41,320 nt of DNA from Candidatus Shapirobacteria bacterium (GTDB taxonomy: Bacteria; Patescibacteriota; Microgenomatia; UBA12405; BS750m-G30). The stretch's first letter is position 1; the number at the start of each line of letters is the position of its first letter. This document shows positions 38,772-41,320 of the stretch, piece by piece. The notes beneath the pieces are model-generated. The model was given only the letters and a program-made list of their open reading frames with translations. It was not told the origin of the DNA and searched no databases. Both the position numbers and the translations under genes were made by a program. The stretch spans positions 1 to 41,320 of the forward strand of contig JADHWP010000003.1 of assembly GCA_016783425.1 (NCBI GenBank), written 5' to 3'.

Positions 38772-39501
38772 CCTCTGCCTCCCCGCTTTCTATTTTACTA
38801 TTTATGTCCTTCACTAATACCACCGGCACCTCTCCTTCTTTTAAAGGCAAATCATTAGTACTAATTTTCTCTTGATTATAAACGCTGTAGAAAAAAGCGA
38901 CCAACTGCGGTGTTTTTAACTGCCGGACTCTTAAACCCAAGCTTCCCAGAGCGCGAATGATATGCTCTTTTTTCGGCTCTAAATTGGCTCTGGCCCGATC
39001 AATTAGGCTTTTTTTATCAATGGGCAGCCCCTCTTTTTGCTTTGGTTTTAAAAAAGATAAAAAGGGAATCGCGCTTTTAACCGCGCTTACTCCCAGTTCT
39101 AAGCTGGAGAAAGGAATGGCCACGTAAAAAGATTTAGTTAAAACATTATTTTTTTCCACCATTTGAGAAACAAACTGACGGTAATGAGCAATTTGCTTTT
39201 TCACCAAAGGATCGGTTTTTTTCTGCTCCCAGGTCAGCAGGTGCTCTAAATAAGAAGTAACGTCTTTTAAGGCCGAGTGAATAAAAATCTGAAGAGGAAA
39301 GGAAAGAGAATTGATCAGCGAAGCATAAGCGTAAATCATTGCTTCCTGCTCGCGCTCGGAAAGCAGGTCAAAATTAACTGAAGAGACCTCAAAAATATAA
39401 GTACAAGAGCCATCTTTTAAAATGACCATATTATCGGTAATATCCTCAATCGGAAGGTGTTGCTGGGTTGTTCCTTTTAAAGCGTTTTTCTTAACATCCA
39501 T
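38761..39501 (-). CDS. TraC-like/VirB4 N-terminal-domain-like T4SS protein
   Basis: ITDNMVILKDGSCTYIFEVSSVNFDLLSEREQEAMIYAYASLINSLSFPLQIFIHS; directly upstream of VirB4 with 11-bp overlap. Confidence 0.7.
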   Translation of the reverse strand: MDVKKNALKGTTQQHLPIEDITDNMVILKDGSCTYIFEVSSVNFDLLSEREQEAMIYAYASLINSLSFPLQIFIHSALKDVTSYLEHLLTWEQKKTDPLVKKQIAHYRQFVSQMVEKNNVLTKSFYVAIPFSSLELGVSAVKSAIPFLSFLKPKQKEGLPIDKKSLIDRARANLEPKKEHIIRALGSLGLRVRQLKTPQLVAFFYSVYNQEKISTNDLPLKEGEVPVVLVKDINSKIESGEAEDEI

Positions 39502-39516
39502 GGGCAGAGTTTCTTT

Positions 39517-40344
39517 TCAAACCAGCGCCGTCTTTTTGGCTTGAATCTGTAACGGCGCAATAATTTTACCCTCGGCTTGAATTTTAATTATAGCAAAGGC
39601 GTAAGGATCTTTTTCTACCAAAACCAAGTATTGCCCATTGGGCAAGGGGGTAGCGGTTTGGAACTGGCCCAAAAAGCTGGTGCGCATCGCCCTGATCGGG
39701 TTTCCTTCCAGATCCTGAATTTCGACAATTGCTCCTTCTATCGCTCTGCCTTCCGAATCCATTACCAAACCATTAATAATATTGGGAGTGGTGGGAGTCG
39801 CGGGCAAAACCATTTTTAAGTACTCTGGAAAAGTAGAAATAATCTCTCCCCTGGGAGTACCGCCCTGTTTAATCATTTGAATAATTTCTTCAGAAGAGGG
39901 AGTAACTGGCTGTTCTCGCGTTACTGGCGCTGTGGCTACTGGCTTTTCTTTTTTAACCGAAGCTTTTACCCCGGCATCAGCAGTTTTAATCGAAGGCGCA
40001 AATACCTGAACAGGAGCAGGAACGGGCAGAGCCTTATAAGCTACCGGTTGAGGGGAAAAGGGTTTTTTCCAGGTAAAAATGGTGGGCGAATAAGCCGCTC
40101 TGAAAAAAGAAAGCAGCCAAAACTCCAGGGGTTTTTCGTTAAAAGGGATAAAGGCGGTCCCAATTCCTAATAATAATAAAGTTAAACTTAGGGGAATTTT
40201 TAAAATAAAAGTCAAGCCGGAGCGAAAAACAAGGTAAGAAAATACCAGGCCGGCCGCCAGTTTTAAAAACTGCTTTAAAGTCATGCTTCCTACCAGCCGA
40301 AACTCGTAAGAAGATATTTCCTGCGGTATTGGACACTGCTCCAT
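39517..40344 (-). CDS. PrgI-family protein fused to C-terminal carboxypeptidase-regulatory-like (Ig-like) domain
   Basis: IPQEISSYEFRLVGSMTLKQFLKLAAGLVFSYLVF...FIPFNEKPLEFWLLSFFRAAYSPTIFTW (PrgI) and NIINGLVMDSEGRAIEGAIVEIQDLEGNPIRAMRTSFLGQFQTATPLPNGQYLVLVEKD. Confidence 0.8.
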   Translation of the reverse strand: MEQCPIPQEISSYEFRLVGSMTLKQFLKLAAGLVFSYLVFRSGLTFILKIPLSLTLLLLGIGTAFIPFNEKPLEFWLLSFFRAAYSPTIFTWKKPFSPQPVAYKALPVPAPVQVFAPSIKTADAGVKASVKKEKPVATAPVTREQPVTPSSEEIIQMIKQGGTPRGEIISTFPEYLKMVLPATPTTPNIINGLVMDSEGRAIEGAIVEIQDLEGNPIRAMRTSFLGQFQTATPLPNGQYLVLVEKDPYAFAIIKIQAEGKIIAPLQIQAKKTALV

Positions 40345-40349
40345 TATTT

Positions 40350-40384
40350 AAAGTTAAAAGTTAAAAGTTAAAAGTTAAAAGTTT
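40350..40384. repeat. 7-bp tandem repeat (GTTAAAA)n directly upstream of PrgI start
   Basis: aaagttaaaagttaaaagttaaaagttaaaagttt, four to five units. Confidence 0.9.
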
Positions 40385-40459
40385 TTTCTTACTCATACTT
40401 AATTCATATTACAATAGTAACTCCTCGCCTTCAAGATGAGCGCAGAGGGGCAAGCACGC

Positions 40460-40545
40460 CCAAATTCTAAAATCTTATTATTTTGGAAATTGAAAAATTG
40501 ATTATTGCTTGGAGCACTTGTTATTTGGAGCTTGGAAATTTCTCC
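40460..40545. repeat. Intergenic AT-rich quasi-palindrome related to the 23S insertions
   Basis: TTTTGGAAATTGAAAAATTGATTATTG nearly identical to part of 23271-23402. Confidence 0.7.
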
Positions 40546-40664
40546 TCGGGAGGCGCTTCAGAATTTTTTAAAATTGTATACCCTGCCAAAAATTGGTAAA
40601 ATCAAAAATAAAATAGTTATTAAAATTTTGGCAATTAATATTTGAAAGGAGGTGGAAAAAGAAT

Positions 40665-41054
40665 ATGACTGAACAACCACAACCACGAGAAAAAACTGCT
40701 ATAGCTCTTGAATTTTTGCAAGAAGAGCCCAGCCCCGAAGACTTAATGCATATTGAAAAAAAATATAGTGGTAAACACCTAGTTGATGTTATTATTGAAT
40801 CAATGACCATAGGACTTACTAGGCCAGAAACGATTAGAGACTTTCTTTCAACGGTGCCTGATAGCTTAATGACTCCCTATATGCGATATGGCTGGCTTTC
40901 TGCTGCATGTGGGCGTTACGTTAGCGAAGGTACTAAACATTCTCAAGATATGATTCCGCCTCAAGATGTTAAAAAATATGGAGGTTTAAAAGAAAGTTTT
41001 GCGTTATTAGCACATCAAGAAAAAATAAAACTCGAAGCTCCAGCAGGAGAGTAA
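40665..41054 (+). CDS. Hypothetical protein
   Basis: 129-aa ORF with SD GAAAGGAGGT upstream. Confidence 0.65.
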   Translation: MTEQPQPREKTAIALEFLQEEPSPEDLMHIEKKYSGKHLVDVIIESMTIGLTRPETIRDFLSTVPDSLMTPYMRYGWLSAACGRYVSEGTKHSQDMIPPQDVKKYGGLKESFALLAHQEKIKLEAPAGE

Positions 41055-41320
41055 AACTCACCTCTAAGGAGAAACTCCGCCAGGAATGATAGAATTCAAC
41101 TAATAAAGGGTGGATTTTTAATTCAGGAGGCGTTTTTGCCGTGGTTGCGAGCTTACTCCCTATTTTTAGGAATTTGTAAAAACTACTTTTCTTTTTTTTG
41201 AAAAAAGGACATTGAAGGCCTCCAAAAAACCAAGCCTCCCCATCAGGGGAGGAACTTCGTCACTATCCAAAACCGCTAAGGGTATTTTTTTCTTCCATTT
41301 ACCTAAGCGAATAGGAAATT

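Noticed and set aside
40350-40384. CRISPR array
   Set aside because: The only regular tandem array is a 7-bp repeat with no spacers; no cas genes seen

Overview
This 41.3 kb window (moderate-to-low GC, standard stop codons) looks like a chromosomal segment of a Candidate Phyla Radiation/Patescibacteria-type bacterium. That placement is inferred from gene content (PrgI/TraC/VirB4-type ATPase locus, 23S with insertions, many TA genes); I could not run a phylogeny. Left part: edge of a zinc-ribbon (transposase-like) ORF, NUDIX, a Panacea-type antitoxin with an amber-interrupted partner, a spermidine-synthase-like membrane protein, GNAT, a fused MEMO1+AMMECR1 protein, two VapBC-type modules facing each other, a sigma-70 region-2-only protein, a cupin, KorAB, DUF4349, Nif3 and endonuclease IV, then tRNA-Val(GAC). 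Middle: CBU_0592-like protein, MazG-like, two ABC-2 permeases without an ATPase, a methyltransferase, ribosomal protein S1, and a 23S rRNA with tRNA-Ala(TGC) but no adjacent 16S or 5S. Right part: class II aldolase, PfkB kinase, serine hydrolase, two PBP1A paralogs, a DUF1704 metalloprotease, MntA/HepT, and a PrgI / TraC-like / VirB4 locus whose VirB4 P-loop is split by a ~666-aa intein. Most notable observations: (1) the intein in the VirB4 Walker A motif; (2) three related AT-rich quasi-palindromic insertions in the 23S gene, two apparently at the classic IVS helices 25 and 45, resembling an intergenic repeat at ~40.5 kb; (3) a ~731 bp VapBC cassette flanked by a 23 bp direct repeat that regenerates the 3' end of the MEMO1/AMMECR1 gene; (4) a 208 bp TIR-bounded non-coding element of REP-like hairpins; (5) many genes with a -10 box only 5-10 nt before the start codon (leaderless candidates); (6) a perfect consensus promoter followed by an intrinsic terminator upstream of tRNA-Ala/23S.
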